Notes: generated by a model not told the origin, from the letters alone. A DNA stretch of 64,000 bases from Deltaproteobacteria bacterium (GCA_021824175.1 JAKALP010000013.1:102952-166951); one strand, 5' to 3'; shown: positions 28,648 through 40,074, counted from the first letter of the stretch. Numbers and translations are program-made.

Positions 28648-29277
28648 TCAAGCGCGGCCCGCCGAATAGGACAGTGATTGTGGATCTATGCCCATCTTTT
28701 GGATGGCATTCATCCAGCGGTTTTCTATTGGCGCGCCGAAAATGATCTCCTTATCACTGGGACAAACCAACCATGCATTTTGACTCAGCTCCCACTCCAA
28801 CTGACCTGGGGCCCATCCAGCGCATCCTAGGGCGATCACAAATTCCGCCGGGCCGGCACCCTGGGCAATGGCTTCCAGAATATCCTTGGAGTTGCTCAGC
28901 GCCAAATGCTCACTAATAATGAGAGTGTCCTCCCATCTGAGCGGCGACCCATGCAGGACAAACAATTCATTGGTGTGTACCGGGCCGCCGATGTGGATTG
29001 GAATTTTTTCAGCGCGGTCATTGAAATAGATGCCCAGCTCTTCAAAGATCATGCGGGCGCTTAAACCCGCGTGCACCTGACTGATGACGATTCCAACCGC
29101 GCCATTATCGTTATGCTCTGAGATGCAGGTGACGGATTGCCGGAAATTTGGGTCCACTAATGCCGGCATGGCAATGAGGAAATAGCCTTTAAGGGAGGTG
29201 GGGGATTCTTCCATGGCGGTCACCATCTGATTGGTTTTTGGTAAAATTTTAGGAATCATACCAAAATTGGCATGCAA
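28648..29277 (-). CDS. YqgE/AlgH family protein (UPF0301)
   Basis: A member of the AlgH/YqgE family, about 188 residues in its conserved part. Typical blocks: GYFLIAMPALVDPNF, ISEHNDNGAVGIVIS, HIGGPVHTNELFVLHG, and the late ALGCAGWAPGQLEWEL. The function is unsettled (linked to alginate regulation in Pseudomonas). The frame opens at 29277 but homology begins near the ATG at 29214, which is a likely start; no site has a strong ribosome-binding sequence. It is followed upstream by the DUF3187 gene on the same strand. Confidence 0.9.
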   Translation of the reverse strand: MHANFGMIPKILPKTNQMVTAMEESPTSLKGYFLIAMPALVDPNFRQSVTCISEHNDNGAVGIVISQVHAGLSARMIFEELGIYFNDRAEKIPIHIGGPVHTNELFVLHGSPLRWEDTLIISEHLALSNSKDILEAIAQGAGPAEFVIALGCAGWAPGQLEWELSQNAWLVCPSDKEIIFGAPIENRWMNAIQKMGIDPQSLSYSAGRA

Positions 29278-29301
29278 ATCAACGATGGGCGAATCAACGA
29301 T

Positions 29302-30312
29302 TTATGGATCAGCCACCCGCCAAGTCCAAACCAGGCCTAAGTGCACCGTAAAGTCCGGAGCGGCTATAGTGAATAGATCCTCTGACAAAGCCAATTCCCA
29401 GCTCAATTTCGTACTGGCGGCGTACCTTGCTCCAAGAGTCATTTCAAAGGCACCGTCATCGATCTTTGATATGCCGGTTTTTTCCAATGGGGACGAAAAG
29501 AAGTTGCCCTGTAATAGCCATTGCCATTTTTCACAATACTGGTATGCCGCGCCCGCAAAGAAACTCACACTGGTTCTGGCGCCAATCGATGGCCCCGGGG
29601 AATCAGGATTGCCGGGCCAAATCACTCCAGGCATCAGATAAAACGACCATGCCGCGCCACTCCATTGGGTGGGCGCAAACAGACCCCAATCCAAGCGGCC
29701 GCTGCCATAACCATTTTCTACTTCACCGGTGGGCAGTTTTAAACTGGTTAACACCGATCCACTCCAACCGCTGCTGGAGGCAGGCCTAAGCCATTGCCAT
29801 TGACCAGAGAGTGTAATGTCGGTCATTTTGAAAACACCGGATTCTCCCTCGATCCACAACTGCCCCTCTTTGCGCACCCTGTAGGCAAAGACATTGTCCG
29901 GGCCATAAGTGGGCACATCTATGGACTCGTGATAGCCATTCACATAGCGATCCAGAAACCCGCTGTTCATGCTTACTATAGGAATATCCAGACGCAACGC
30001 CACCCGGGAAGCCAGGCCGTATTTCAGGCAAAGATCCACCACGGTCATCTCCATGTCCTGGGCAACGCTCCACTGGTCGCTGTGGTCATACATGCTGATA
30101 CGGCTGTAATTCAAGGCGGCCCTCATCTCAAATTCACCTTGAGCCGGAATCATTGCATTGGTGGGCCTCGGCGTCAGAAAAAGCATGAACAAGGGGAAAT
30201 GGTTTTGTGTCGAAATCGGCCCCACATCGGTCCAGGCGGGGGAAGCGATCCATAGCAGAAACAGAGCCACGACTCGGCCATGCCGGATTGTCTTCACTAT
30301 CACAGAGGCCAT
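29302..30312 (-). CDS. DUF3187 family outer-membrane-like protein
   Basis: A 336-residue exported protein with a signal peptide (VVALFLLWIASPAWT). The mature sequence alternates aromatic and polar residues as in beta-barrel proteins and matches DUF3187: GPISTQNHFPLFMLFL near the start, periodic strands such as WSGSVLTSLKLPTGEVENGYG and PGVIWPGNP, and a C-terminal strand ending in an aromatic-rich VHLGLVWTW. DUF3187 proteins are uncharacterised and common in Desulfobacterota and some gammaproteobacteria. It lies 25 bases upstream of the AlgH-like gene. Confidence 0.8.
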   Translation of the reverse strand: MASVIVKTIRHGRVVALFLLWIASPAWTDVGPISTQNHFPLFMLFLTPRPTNAMIPAQGEFEMRAALNYSRISMYDHSDQWSVAQDMEMTVVDLCLKYGLASRVALRLDIPIVSMNSGFLDRYVNGYHESIDVPTYGPDNVFAYRVRKEGQLWIEGESGVFKMTDITLSGQWQWLRPASSSGWSGSVLTSLKLPTGEVENGYGSGRLDWGLFAPTQWSGAAWSFYLMPGVIWPGNPDSPGPSIGARTSVSFFAGAAYQYCEKWQWLLQGNFFSSPLEKTGISKIDDGAFEMTLGARYAASTKLSWELALSEDLFTIAAPDFTVHLGLVWTWRVADP

Positions 30313-30444
30313 CCAGGTTGCTGGTTTGAAAAGCGATCAAGGGTGTAATCAATGCCAAGCCGGTTCAGCCTGCTCGGACCATCCCGATTTTTCAAACACA
30401 GTATGGCCGAAACCACAACCCGTGAAAACAACAAAATAAAAGTA

Positions 30445-30473
30445 TTGACAGGCACTTTGCATGTTGCTAAGGA
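30445..30473 (+). promoter_or_regulatory. Putative promoter of the ilv attenuator/operon
   Basis: A perfect -35 TTGACA (30445-30450) is followed by a 17-base spacer and TAAGGA (30468-30473), a weak -10. A start near 30480 would put the leader peptide ATG about 23 bases into the transcript, suiting an attenuator. A weak -10 is the main caveat. Confidence 0.5.
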
Positions 30474-30502
30474 GTTTTTCACTAATTTAGGTGGTTGCCA
30501 TA

Positions 30503-30598
30503 ATGAATCGTCCTGTTATACGCCATATCGTTCACCAAAATATCGGATTGCCCAGCATCCTTATTCTCGTACTCGGTGTCGTAGGCGACGCCGAGTGA
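30503..30598 (+). CDS. ilv operon leader peptide
   Basis: A 31-codon frame (ATG 30503, TGA 30596-30598) with ribosome site AGGTGG at 30489-30494. Fourteen of 31 residues are Ile, Leu or Val, including the control run SILILVLGVV (codons 18-27). It resembles IlvL/LeuL-type leader peptides, whose translation measures charged branched-chain tRNAs. Its last codons lie in a 10-bp pause hairpin (30572-30581 with 30586-30595, loop TAGG). It sits just before the attenuator stems and ilvD. Confidence 0.9.
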   Translation: MNRPVIRHIVHQNIGLPSILILVLGVVGDAE

Positions 30599-30599
30599 A

Positions 30600-30683
30600 G
30601 GGGACGATAATGGTTTAAAGCAGGACCCCAACGAAATACAAAATCCGTTATCGGCCCCCAGCGGCTGATAACGGTTTTTTTTT
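30600..30683 (+). promoter_or_regulatory. Transcription attenuator of the ilvD-leuA operon
   Basis: Two mutually exclusive structures share one arm. Terminator: CCGTTATC (30645-30652) with GATAACGG (30667-30674), followed by nine T (30675-30683). Antiterminator: GGGGACGATAATGG (30600-30613) pairs with CCGTTATCGGCCCC (30645-30658), 13 of 14 positions including one G-U. A ribosome stalled on the Ile/Leu/Val run leaves 30600-30613 free, giving read-through; a ribosome that reaches the stop codon covers it, giving termination. Confidence 0.9.
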
Positions 30684-30696
30684 GGGAGGAGAAAAG

Positions 30697-32367
30697 ATGA
30701 AAAGCAATCAGGTCAAACAAGGAGTGGAACGCGCGCCCCACCGGGCTCTGCTAAAAGCCTGCGGCTACAGCGATCCGGAGATTCAGCGGCCCTTGATTGG
30801 CATCGCCAACTCGGCCAACACGGTCATTCCAGGCCATGTCCATCTGAACACTCTGGCGGATGCCGTCAAAGCCGGCATCTACATGGCCGGCGGCACGCCC
30901 GTGGAATTTGGCATTATAGGAGTGTGTGACGGCATTGCCATGAACCACGAGGGCATGAAGTATTCGTTGGCCAGCCGCGAGCTCATCGCCGATTCAGTGG
31001 AGGTCATGGCCAAGGCTCACGGTCTGGACGCCCTGGTGTTGATCCCCAATTGCGATAAGATCGTACCGGGCATGCTGATGGCCGCGGCCCGTCTAGATCT
31101 GCCCGCCATCTTCATCAGCGGCGGTCCCATGCTGGCCGGCAACCACCCGGACGCACCCAAAGGCACCAAAATCGATTTGATCACGGTTTTCGAAGCCGTC
31201 GGCGCCGTGAAATCCGGGCGTATCAGCGAAGACCAGTTGGCGGCCATTGAAGATGCGGCCTGCCCTACCTGCGGATCATGCGCCGGCATGTTTACGGCCA
31301 ACTCCATGAACTGCCTGACCGAGGCCATTGGCATGGGACTGCCGGGCAACGGCACCATTCCGGCGGTCATGGCGGCCCGCACGCGCTTAGCCAAAATGGC
31401 CGGAATGCAGATCCTGGAATTGTGGCGCCAAGGCATCACACCCAGCAAAATCCTGACCCCCAAAGCCTTTGCCAATGCACTGGCGGTGGATATGGCATTG
31501 GGTTGTTCCACCAACACCGTGCTGCACTTGTCAGCCATTGCCCAGGAGGCTGGTGTGCCCTTCGACCTGCAGCAAATCAACACCATCAGCGGCAAAACGC
31601 CTCACCTGTGCTCTCTAAGCCCCGGCGGCGCCCATCACATCGAGGATCTCTACCAGGCCGGCGGCATTCAAGCGGTGATCAAGGAGCTGGCCAAGGGCGG
31701 CTTTATCCATTTGGATTGCATTACAGCCACGGCCAAGACTGTCGGCGACAATATCGCCGCTGTCCGGATCAAAGACAGCGAGGTGATCCGATCCCTGGAA
31801 AAACCTTACCATGCAACCGGCGGCCTGGCGGTTTTGTACGGCAACCTCGCGCCCAATGGCTGCGTGGTCAAACAAACCGCCGTGCGCCCTGAAATGATGC
31901 AGCACCAGGGGCCGGCCCGCGTATTCGATTCCGAAGATGATGCCACTCAGGCGATCCTGGGCGGCCAGATTCGCTCGGGCGATGTAGTCGTGGTCCGTTA
32001 CGAAGGGCCCAAAGGCGGGCCGGGCATGCGTGAGATGCTCACCCCCACCTCGGCCATTGCCGGCATGCAGCTCGATGGCCAAGTTGCGCTGATCACCGAC
32101 GGCCGCTTTTCAGGTGGCACTCGTGGCGCCGCCATTGGCCACGTTTCGCCGGAAGCCGCCCAAGGTGGTCCCATTGCATTTGTGCGCGAGGGAGACATCA
32201 TTGCCATCAATATTCCCGCGAAGAAAGTTGAACTCAAAGTGGATGAAGCTCAACTGGAAAAACGACGGCAAGGGTGGCAGGCCCCCGAGCCCAAAATAAA
32301 GAGCGGTTACCTGGCGCGCTACGCCCGTGTTGTGGGTTCGGCCGATTGCGGGGCGGTAGTAAAATAA
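30697..32367 (+). CDS. ilvD: Dihydroxy-acid dehydratase
   Basis: A 556-residue Fe-S dehydratase making 2-keto acids for Val, Ile and Leu. Cluster cysteines are seen in [13 protein letters not shown] and in [22 protein letters not shown]; the active-site region [19 protein letters not shown] is present. The start is the ATG at 30697 after GGAGGA, which overlaps the end of the attenuator T-run; the apparent longer frame from 30682 begins with a TTG. It is the first structural gene of the attenuated operon. Confidence 0.97.
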   Translation: MKSNQVKQGVERAPHRALLKACGYSDPEIQRPLIGIANSANTVIPGHVHLNTLADAVKAGIYMAGGTPVEFGIIGVCDGIAMNHEGMKYSLASRELIADSVEVMAKAHGLDALVLIPNCDKIVPGMLMAAARLDLPAIFISGGPMLAGNHPDAPKGTKIDLITVFEAVGAVKSGRISEDQLAAIEDAACPTCGSCAGMFTANSMNCLTEAIGMGLPGNGTIPAVMAARTRLAKMAGMQILELWRQGITPSKILTPKAFANALAVDMALGCSTNTVLHLSAIAQEAGVPFDLQQINTISGKTPHLCSLSPGGAHHIEDLYQAGGIQAVIKELAKGGFIHLDCITATAKTVGDNIAAVRIKDSEVIRSLEKPYHATGGLAVLYGNLAPNGCVVKQTAVRPEMMQHQGPARVFDSEDDATQAILGGQIRSGDVVVVRYEGPKGGPGMREMLTPTSAIAGMQLDGQVALITDGRFSGGTRGAAIGHVSPEAAQGGPIAFVREGDIIAINIPAKKVELKVDEAQLEKRRQGWQAPEPKIKSGYLARYARVVGSADCGAVVK

Positions 32368-32452
32368 ACGACGGACCGAAAAGCGCATGATCGGCAATTT
32401 ATAATTATACAGAAGTTAAACCAAGCTAAATGGAAGTAAAAGGTGAAGCATT

Positions 32453-34138
<1,686 letters not shown>

Positions 34139-34143
34139 CAAAC

Positions 34144-34308
34144 GTTAGCCCGTTGGCTCGTTAGCCCGTTTGCCCGTTGGGGTTCTTCGGTCGCCACAGA
34201 TGACACGAGACCCAACCTAAACGAGCGGCTGGTTCTCAGGCAAATTCAAAATACATATGGACTAACGGGCCAACGGGCTCACGGGTAAACGGGCCAACGG
34301 GCCAACGA
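34144..34308. repeat. Inverted word-repeat pair, CCCGTTGG family
   Basis: Left arm 34144-34180 is built of GCCCGTTGG/GCCCGTTTG-like words; right arm 34261-34308 holds the complements (CGGGCCAACGGGC, GTAAACGGGCCAACGG). The arms can fold on each other across the ilvB-ilvN gap. The same family recurs at 40102-40254. Confidence 0.75.
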
Positions 34309-34325
34309 TCAAATGAAAGGTATTC

Positions 34326-34823
34326 ATGAAATCCGAAAAACATACACTAACAATGCTGGTGGATAACGAGCCTGGCGTGCTTTCCCGGGTGGTGGGACTA
34401 TTCAGTGGCCGCGGATTCAATATCGACAGCCTGTGCGTTGCGGAAACCATGGACCCCAAGGTGTCGCGCATCACCATCGTGACCCAGGCCAACAGGCCGC
34501 TGCTGGAGCAGATCGAAAAACAGTTGCGCAAGCTGATCAACGTCATCAAACTGCGCGATATGTCCGATGATCGCGCCGTACGCCGGGAGATGGCCTTGAT
34601 CTGCGTTCATGCCCGGCCGGAAAGCCGCGACGAGATCCTGCGTCTCGTCAACTTATTCCGGGCCAAGGTGATCGATGTGGCTTCCAACTACTACACCATT
34701 GAGGCCAGCGGCGATGAAGACAAAATGACCGCTTTGATCGGTCTGCTGAAGCCCATGGGCATAAAAAAAATCGCCCGGACCGGCAGCGTTGCCTTGTACC
34801 GGGAACCCAAAAGGGGTATTTAG
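34326..34823 (+). CDS. ilvN: Acetolactate synthase small (regulatory) subunit
   Basis: A 165-residue regulatory subunit. The N-terminal ACT domain begins TMLVDNEPGVLSRVVGLFSG, with RGFNIDSLCVAET, and a second ACT-like half contains VHARPESRDEILRLVNLF. It binds Val and activates the IlvB catalytic subunit. The length matches the short (IlvH-like) class. Start after AAAGG. Confidence 0.96.
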   Translation: MKSEKHTLTMLVDNEPGVLSRVVGLFSGRGFNIDSLCVAETMDPKVSRITIVTQANRPLLEQIEKQLRKLINVIKLRDMSDDRAVRREMALICVHARPESRDEILRLVNLFRAKVIDVASNYYTIEASGDEDKMTALIGLLKPMGIKKIARTGSVALYREPKRGI

Positions 34824-34837
34824 GCGGGGCAAAGAAA

Positions 34838-34970
34838 AGTTCAAAGTCTAAAGCCCAAAGTTTAAAGATGAGGAATACTTTCGATTGAGTTGAATACAGT
34901 CAGCCTTCGGCTCAAATTTACGAAATGCCGGAACCCTTCAACTTTAAACTTAACACTTTAAACTTAAAAC
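34838..34970. repeat. Inverted word-repeat pair, AAAGTTTAA family
   Basis: The left arm (34838-34867) carries AAAGTTCAAAGTCTAAAG-type words; the right arm (34938-34970) carries CTTTAAACTTAACACTTTAA-type complements. It occupies the ilvN-ilvC gap. Confidence 0.65.
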
Positions 34971-35041
34971 AAATTTAGTAATCGTTGTTCAATACATCAC
35001 CGGTCCCGGTAACGATATCAGGACCCAGAGAGGAGCAGATC

Positions 35042-36100
35042 ATGGCAAAGATCGATTTTGGTGGGGTAGTAGAAGAGGTCACCACCGCGGAAGAGTTCAC
35101 CTTGGAAAAAGCCCGCCAGGTATTGGCCAAAGAGACCATCGCGGTGTTGGGGTATGGCGTGCAAGGTCCGGCCCAGGCCTTGAATATGCGCGACAATGGC
35201 TTTCCGGTCATCATCGGGCAGTGGGAAGGCGACAAGAAGTGCTGGGAAAAGGCCATCACCGATGGTTTTGTGCCCGGCAAGACTCTCTTTTCCATTGAAG
35301 AAGCGGCCAAACGCGGCACCATCATTCAGTATCTGTTGTCCGACGCCGGACAGATGGCCACCTGGCCCCAGATTTCCAAATGCCTGAACCCGGGGGATGC
35401 GCTCTATTTTTCCCATGGCTTCTCCATTGTCTACAAAGACCAGACGAAGATCATTCCCCAGAAGGATATTGACGTCATTCTGGTGGCCCCCAAAGGTTCG
35501 GGCCGCAATGTGCGCTTGAACTTCCTCGACGGCAGCGGCATCAACTCCAGCTACGCCATTTTCCAGGACGCCACCGGCCGCGCCAAAGAGCGCACCCTGG
35601 CCGTAGGCATCGCCATCGGATCAGGCTACCTCTTCCCCACCACCTTTGAGCAAGAGGTCTACAGCGACCTGACCGGCGAGCGCGGCGTGCTTATGGGATG
35701 CCTGGCCGGCGTCATGGAAGCCCAGTATAACCTGCTGCGCAAGCATGGCCACAGCCCCAGCGAAGCGTTCAACGAAACCGTGGAAGAGTTGACCCAGAGC
35801 CTGATCCGCCTGGTGGCGGAAAACGGCATGGATTGGATGTACGCCAATTGCAGCACCACGGCCCAGCGCGGCGCCTTGGATTGGGCCCCTAAATTCCGTA
35901 AGGCGGTGGAACCGGTGTTTGATGATCTGTACAAGAGCGTGCGCAACGGCACCGAAACCCGCCGCGTGCTGGATTGCAACAGCGCCCCGGATTACCGTGA
36001 GAAGCTGGATGCCGAGCTGGCCGTCATTGGCAATTCCGAAATGTGGCGTGCCGGGCGCGCCGTACGCGGCCTGCGGCCGGAGAATCGTGGCAAAAAGTAG
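35042..36100 (+). CDS. ilvC: Ketol-acid reductoisomerase
   Basis: A 352-residue NAD(P)H-dependent isomeroreductase. The N-terminal Rossmann part has VLGYGVQGPAQALNMRDNG; the knotted domain has VAPKGSGRNVRLNF, TTFEQEVYSDLTGERGVLMG and a late EETVEEL-like segment (FNETVEELTQSLI) with metal-binding acids. The wording differs from the common GYGSQGHAHALN type and resembles a longer clade known from Bacteroidetes. The start at 35042 follows AGAGGAG; the frame upstream is unsupported. NADH versus NADPH preference is not determined. Confidence 0.95.
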   Translation: MAKIDFGGVVEEVTTAEEFTLEKARQVLAKETIAVLGYGVQGPAQALNMRDNGFPVIIGQWEGDKKCWEKAITDGFVPGKTLFSIEEAAKRGTIIQYLLSDAGQMATWPQISKCLNPGDALYFSHGFSIVYKDQTKIIPQKDIDVILVAPKGSGRNVRLNFLDGSGINSSYAIFQDATGRAKERTLAVGIAIGSGYLFPTTFEQEVYSDLTGERGVLMGCLAGVMEAQYNLLRKHGHSPSEAFNETVEELTQSLIRLVAENGMDWMYANCSTTAQRGALDWAPKFRKAVEPVFDDLYKSVRNGTETRRVLDCNSAPDYREKLDAELAVIGNSEMWRAGRAVRGLRPENRGKK

Positions 36101-36194
36101 TGAGTAGATAAGGAACCATTGCGCTTTCTTTAACTGATCCTATGTTAACGAGCACAAAGCTCAATGGCTCGAATATAAACAGGTAAGATCGCCT

Positions 36195-36241
36195 CAGAGG
36201 GCACAGAGCATTTGGAAGAGATGTAAAACTCTGTGCCTCTG
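36195..36241. repeat. Inverted repeat, CACAGAG family
   Basis: CAGAGGGCACAGAG (36196-36209) pairs with CTCTGTGCCTCTG (36229-36241), one base bulged. It lies in the ilvC-cimA gap. CACAGAG-type words are common in dispersed repeats of many bacteria. Confidence 0.65.
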
Positions 36242-36340
36242 TTTTCTGGGTGCTTTTATCTAAAATAAAAATTTGTCCATTGCTGAGTTCCAGTGATGGA
36301 TTACCAAGTACAAACACCATCCCTAAAGGGGATGTGGCCC

Positions 36341-37924
36341 ATGAAGCAAATCTTTATCTATGACACGACCCTGCGCGATGGCAGCCAGGGTGAAAATATC
36401 AGCTTCTCTTCGGCGGAGATGGTCAAAATCGCCAAGAAGCTGGACCAGTCCGGCGTACACTACATCGAAGGCGGCTGGCCCGGTTCCAATGCCCGCGACG
36501 CCCGCTTCTTTGAACTGGCCCAACAAGAGCATTTCGAAACCGCGCGAATCACCGCCTTTGGTTCCACCCGCAAGCCGCGCACCGCGGCCGACCAGGACCT
36601 CAATTTACAGGCCCTGATCATTAGCCAGGCCCCGGCCGTGGCCATAGTCGGTAAAACCTGGCCTCTGCATGTGGAGCAGGTCATGGGCAATACCCGGGAA
36701 GAAAATCTGGCGATGATCCGGGAGAGCATCGCTCTGCTCAAAGCGCACGGTCGGGAAGTCATTTATGATGCGGAGCATTTCTTCGACGGGTTTAAAGAAG
36801 ACCCTAAATACGCTTTAGAAACCTTGACCGAGGCTTCCCAAAGCGGTGCTGAGTTTGTTGTCTTATGCGACACCAATGGAGGATCGTTGCCCTTTGAGGT
36901 CGAAGAAATTGTCACCCAGGTGGTCGCTGTTTTTGAAGAAAAGAAGTTGACCGCCAAAATCGGCATTCACACTCACAATGACTGCGGCGTGGCCGTGGCC
37001 AACAGCATTGCGGCCGTGCGGGCCGGAGCCGTCATGGTTCAGGGAACGGTCAATGGCTATGGCGAACGCTGCGGCAATGCCGACATCATTACGATTATGG
37101 CCCTGCTCAATCTCAAGATGGGGCTGCGCAGCATTCCGGATGACAAACTGGTTCAGCTCAAGGCCCTTTCGCGGTTCGTGAGCGAAACCGCCAATCTTGT
37201 GCCCCTTAATTCCAGACCCTTTGTGGGGCGCAGCTCCTTTGCCCATAAAGGGGGGCTGCACGTCAACGCCATCATGAAAATACCCAGGGCTTATGAGCAC
37301 ATTGATCCGGCCCTGGTGGGCAACAAGCGAAGGGTGCTGGTTTCGGATCTGGGCGGCCGCAGCAACATCATTTATAAAGCCAAGGAACTGGGTGTGGATC
37401 TGGGCGGCAATGGTTTTGACAGCCAGAAAATCGCCACCGAGATTAAAGCCTTGGAGGATCAGGGCTACCAGTTCGACGTGGCCGACGGCTCCATGAAAAT
37501 ACTGCTGCAAAAATTCACCGAGCAGTTCAAACCCATTTTCGACCTGGAATCATTCCGGGTAACCATTGAAAAGGACAAGGACCAACCTTGCTCGGCCCAT
37601 GCCACCATTAAAATCAAAGTCGACGGCGAGCATGAAATCACGGCGGCCGAAGGCCATGGACCGGTGAGCGCCCTGGACAATGCCCTGCGCAAGGCATTGG
37701 GCAAATTCTTCCCGAATCTGGAAAGCATGCGCCTGGTGGATTTCAAGGTGCGCGTGATCGACGGCCGCGACGGCACCGGCGCCAAGGTACGGGTGTTCAT
37801 CGAATCCCGCGATCACGAAGATCTGTGGAGCACCATCGGGGTATCGGAAGATATCATCGAAGCCAGCTGGCAGGCCCTGGCCGACAGTTTTCAGTTCAAA
37901 CTGGCCAAAGCCCAACAACCTTAA
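36341..37924 (+). CDS. cimA: Citramalate synthase
   Basis: A 527-residue DRE-TIM metallolyase-type enzyme making (R)-citramalate from pyruvate and acetyl-CoA, the threonine-independent route to 2-ketobutyrate and isoleucine. Seen: YDTTLRDGSQGENISFS, EGGWPGSNARD, FVVLCDTNGGSLPFE and IGIHTHNDCGVAVANS, with a C-terminal LeuA-type regulatory domain. The GGWPGSN and CDTNGG wording distinguishes CimA from LeuA, whose own gene follows. The ATG at 36341 is used; the upstream extension to 36293 lacks family similarity. Confidence 0.93.
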   Translation: MKQIFIYDTTLRDGSQGENISFSSAEMVKIAKKLDQSGVHYIEGGWPGSNARDARFFELAQQEHFETARITAFGSTRKPRTAADQDLNLQALIISQAPAVAIVGKTWPLHVEQVMGNTREENLAMIRESIALLKAHGREVIYDAEHFFDGFKEDPKYALETLTEASQSGAEFVVLCDTNGGSLPFEVEEIVTQVVAVFEEKKLTAKIGIHTHNDCGVAVANSIAAVRAGAVMVQGTVNGYGERCGNADIITIMALLNLKMGLRSIPDDKLVQLKALSRFVSETANLVPLNSRPFVGRSSFAHKGGLHVNAIMKIPRAYEHIDPALVGNKRRVLVSDLGGRSNIIYKAKELGVDLGGNGFDSQKIATEIKALEDQGYQFDVADGSMKILLQKFTEQFKPIFDLESFRVTIEKDKDQPCSAHATIKIKVDGEHEITAAEGHGPVSALDNALRKALGKFFPNLESMRLVDFKVRVIDGRDGTGAKVRVFIESRDHEDLWSTIGVSEDIIEASWQALADSFQFKLAKAQQP

Positions 37925-38005
37925 AGAAGGAAATCACCCCTATGAGAGAGGCAGGATCTCACGCCGCGGGAGCAGTAAATACTACCCCGCGGCCCATGCT
38001 CTAGG

Positions 38006-38120
38006 TTTCGTTAAATCGTCGAATCGTTCATTCATTGACGCGTTTGCAACCACAGCCCCGGTAATAACTTGCTGAACGAATCAACGAATCAAGCCATCAA
38101 CCTATCAACGAATCAACGAG
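38006..38120. repeat. Inverted word-repeat pair, AATCAACG family
   Basis: The right arm (38074-38120) repeats CGAATCAACGAATCAA words; the left arm (38006-38042) holds related complements (TCGTCGAATCGTTCATTC). The final word, ATCAACGAGG, supplies the leuA ribosome site. A separate hairpin, CCGCGGG (37964-37970) with CCCGCGG (37986-37992), lies just before. Confidence 0.65.
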
Positions 38121-38127
38121 GTAAACC

Positions 38128-39666
38128 ATGAGCAATATCGTTAAAATATTCGACACCACCCTGCGCGACGGCGAACAGTCGCCGGGCGCCAGCATGAATA
38201 CCGCAGAAAAACTGCGCCTGGCGGTTCAGTTGGAAAAACTGGGCGTAGATATTATTGAGGCCGGATTTCCAGCGGCTTCGGATGGAGACTTTGACGCGGT
38301 CAGCCAGATCGCCGCCAGACTCAAAGTCGTTGAAGTAGCCGGGCTGGCCAGAGCCAACAAACATGACATCGACGCGGCCTGGGGCGCTATAAAGAAAGCC
38401 TCCAAGCCGCGTATCCACACGTTTATCGCCACGTCGGACATCCACCTGGAGTATAAACTGAAGCTGAGCCGCGAACAGGTCTTGCGGGAAATAAAAGAGG
38501 CCGTCACCTATGCCAAATCCTTGACCAGCAATGTGGAGTTCTCCGCTGAAGACGGTTCGCGCAGCGACCGCGATTATCTGTGCAAAGCCTTTGAAGCCGC
38601 CATCGCCGCCGGCGCCACCACGGTCAACCTGCCCGACACCGTGGGCTACGCCATTCCCAGCGAATTCGCGGATCTGGTCAAATATGTTATGACCCATACG
38701 CCCAATATCCACCAGGCCGTGCTGAGCGTGCATTGCCATAACGATCTGGGACTGGCTACGGCCAACACCCTGGCTGCCCTGGCCGCGGGCGCGCGACAGG
38801 CAGAGGTGACCATCAACGGCATCGGCGAGCGGGCCGGCAACACATCCCTGGAAGAAGTAGTCATGGCACTGCGCACCAGAAGTAATTTCATCCCCTTGAC
38901 CACTAATATCAAGACCGAACAGATCTACCCCAGCAGCCGGCTGGTGAGCATGATCACCGGTATTCTGGTGCAGCCCAATAAAGCCATTGTGGGCGCCAAT
39001 GCTTTTGCCCACGAGGCCGGTATCCATCAAGACGGCATGCTGAAAAATCCCATGACCTATGAAATCATGCAGCCGGAAACCATCGGCCTGAGCGCCAACA
39101 AACTGGTGCTGGGCAAACACTCCGGGCGCCACGCCCTGCGCGAACACTTGAAGGACATGGGTTATGAGCTGTCCGACGATGAGTTGCAGACCATCTTCGT
39201 AAAATTTAAAGCCTTGGCCGACAAAAAGAAACATGTGATGGACGAGGATCTGGAAGCCCTGGTGACTGAAGGGGTGTTGCGCACGGCTGAAACCTTTGTG
39301 CTGGAGTATTTGCATGTGAGTTCCGGCACTACGGTCATGCCCATGGCCAGCGTCAAGCTCGCCATCAACGGCCGATCGGTTAAAGACGCAGGGTACGGCA
39401 ACGGCCCCATCGACGCAGCTTTCAACACCATCGCCAAACTCACGGGCACTGAATCAGAACTGCTGCGCTTCACCGTTAGCGCCCTGACCGGCGGCACCGA
39501 CGCCCAGGGCGAGGTGACCGTGCGCCTGAAGGAGAATGGCCTGGTGGCTCTGGGCCGCGGCTCGGACTCAGATATCATCACCGCCAGCGCCCTGGCCTAT
39601 ATCAATGGTCTGAACCGTTTGGAGTATTTGAAAACCCATCCCTCGGAGAAGACGTTGAATCCATAA
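38128..39666 (+). CDS. leuA: 2-isopropylmalate synthase
   Basis: A 512-residue first enzyme of leucine synthesis. Catalytic core: [45 protein letters not shown] and [21 protein letters not shown], with [15 protein letters not shown] and [14 protein letters not shown]. The C-terminal allosteric domain (about residues 390-500) is present, implying leucine feedback. It is the last gene of the attenuated cluster. Confidence 0.97.
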   Translation: MSNIVKIFDTTLRDGEQSPGASMNTAEKLRLAVQLEKLGVDIIEAGFPAASDGDFDAVSQIAARLKVVEVAGLARANKHDIDAAWGAIKKASKPRIHTFIATSDIHLEYKLKLSREQVLREIKEAVTYAKSLTSNVEFSAEDGSRSDRDYLCKAFEAAIAAGATTVNLPDTVGYAIPSEFADLVKYVMTHTPNIHQAVLSVHCHNDLGLATANTLAALAAGARQAEVTINGIGERAGNTSLEEVVMALRTRSNFIPLTTNIKTEQIYPSSRLVSMITGILVQPNKAIVGANAFAHEAGIHQDGMLKNPMTYEIMQPETIGLSANKLVLGKHSGRHALREHLKDMGYELSDDELQTIFVKFKALADKKKHVMDEDLEALVTEGVLRTAETFVLEYLHVSSGTTVMPMASVKLAINGRSVKDAGYGNGPIDAAFNTIAKLTGTESELLRFTVSALTGGTDAQGEVTVRLKENGLVALGRGSDSDIITASALAYINGLNRLEYLKTHPSEKTLNP

Positions 39667-39671
39667 AATAG

Positions 39672-39734
39672 TTCAGGAGTCAGAAGTCAGAAGCCGTATT
39701 TCAGTTCGTTTCATTCTGACTTCTGACTCCTGAA
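39672..39734. repeat. Perfect 21-bp inverted repeat, CAGAAGTCAG family
   Basis: 39672-39692 and 39714-39734 are exact complements; each is built of AGTCAGAAG words. It follows the leuA stop by five bases and may double as a terminator, though no T-run follows. The 16-mer CTGACTTCTGACTCCT also occurs inside the Rhs gene fragment near 63630. Confidence 0.8.
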
Positions 39735-39782
39735 TAGTTGACCATCGATGATTGCCGTGGCTTTTTCACCAGGGGCTCCGCC

Positions 39783-40074
39783 ATGACCAAAGTCTCCGAA
39801 AAGCTCAACCAGCTCCGCAACTTCATAGATCAAAGCAACTACCTGGTGGTTTTCACCGGAGCGGGCATCAGCACCGAGTCTGGCATTCCCGACTTTCGCA
39901 GCCCTGGAGGCATCTGGACCAAATACCGGCCCATTGACTTCCGGGATTTTTGCGCCAGTGAAGAAAAACGGCGCGCGGCTGGTGATCCTCAACCGTGACC
40001 CCACTGACCAGGACCGATACGCGGACCTGGTGATCAACGCCGAAATCGGGGCCACCTTTGAATCCATACTTTAG
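39783..40074 (+). pseudogene. Sir2-type NAD-dependent deacetylase remnant
   Basis: The first about 60 codons are the N-terminus of a sirtuin: VVFTGAGISTESGIPDFRS, GGIWTKYRPIDF. After CASEE the reading shifts frame and continues directly with the sirtuin C-terminus, GARLVILNRDPTDQDRYADL and VINAEIGA, ending at TAG 40072-40074. Roughly 150 central residues, including the catalytic His and the zinc cysteines, are missing, and the junction near 39961-39971 is out of frame. A full Sir2 is about 240-250 residues, so this is a deletion remnant. Confidence 0.88.

Noticed and set aside
38113..39315. 400-residue minus-strand frame opposite leuA
   Set aside because: Antisense shadow of a strongly identified gene in GC-rich codons; composition (His/Gly/Gln rich) fits no family.
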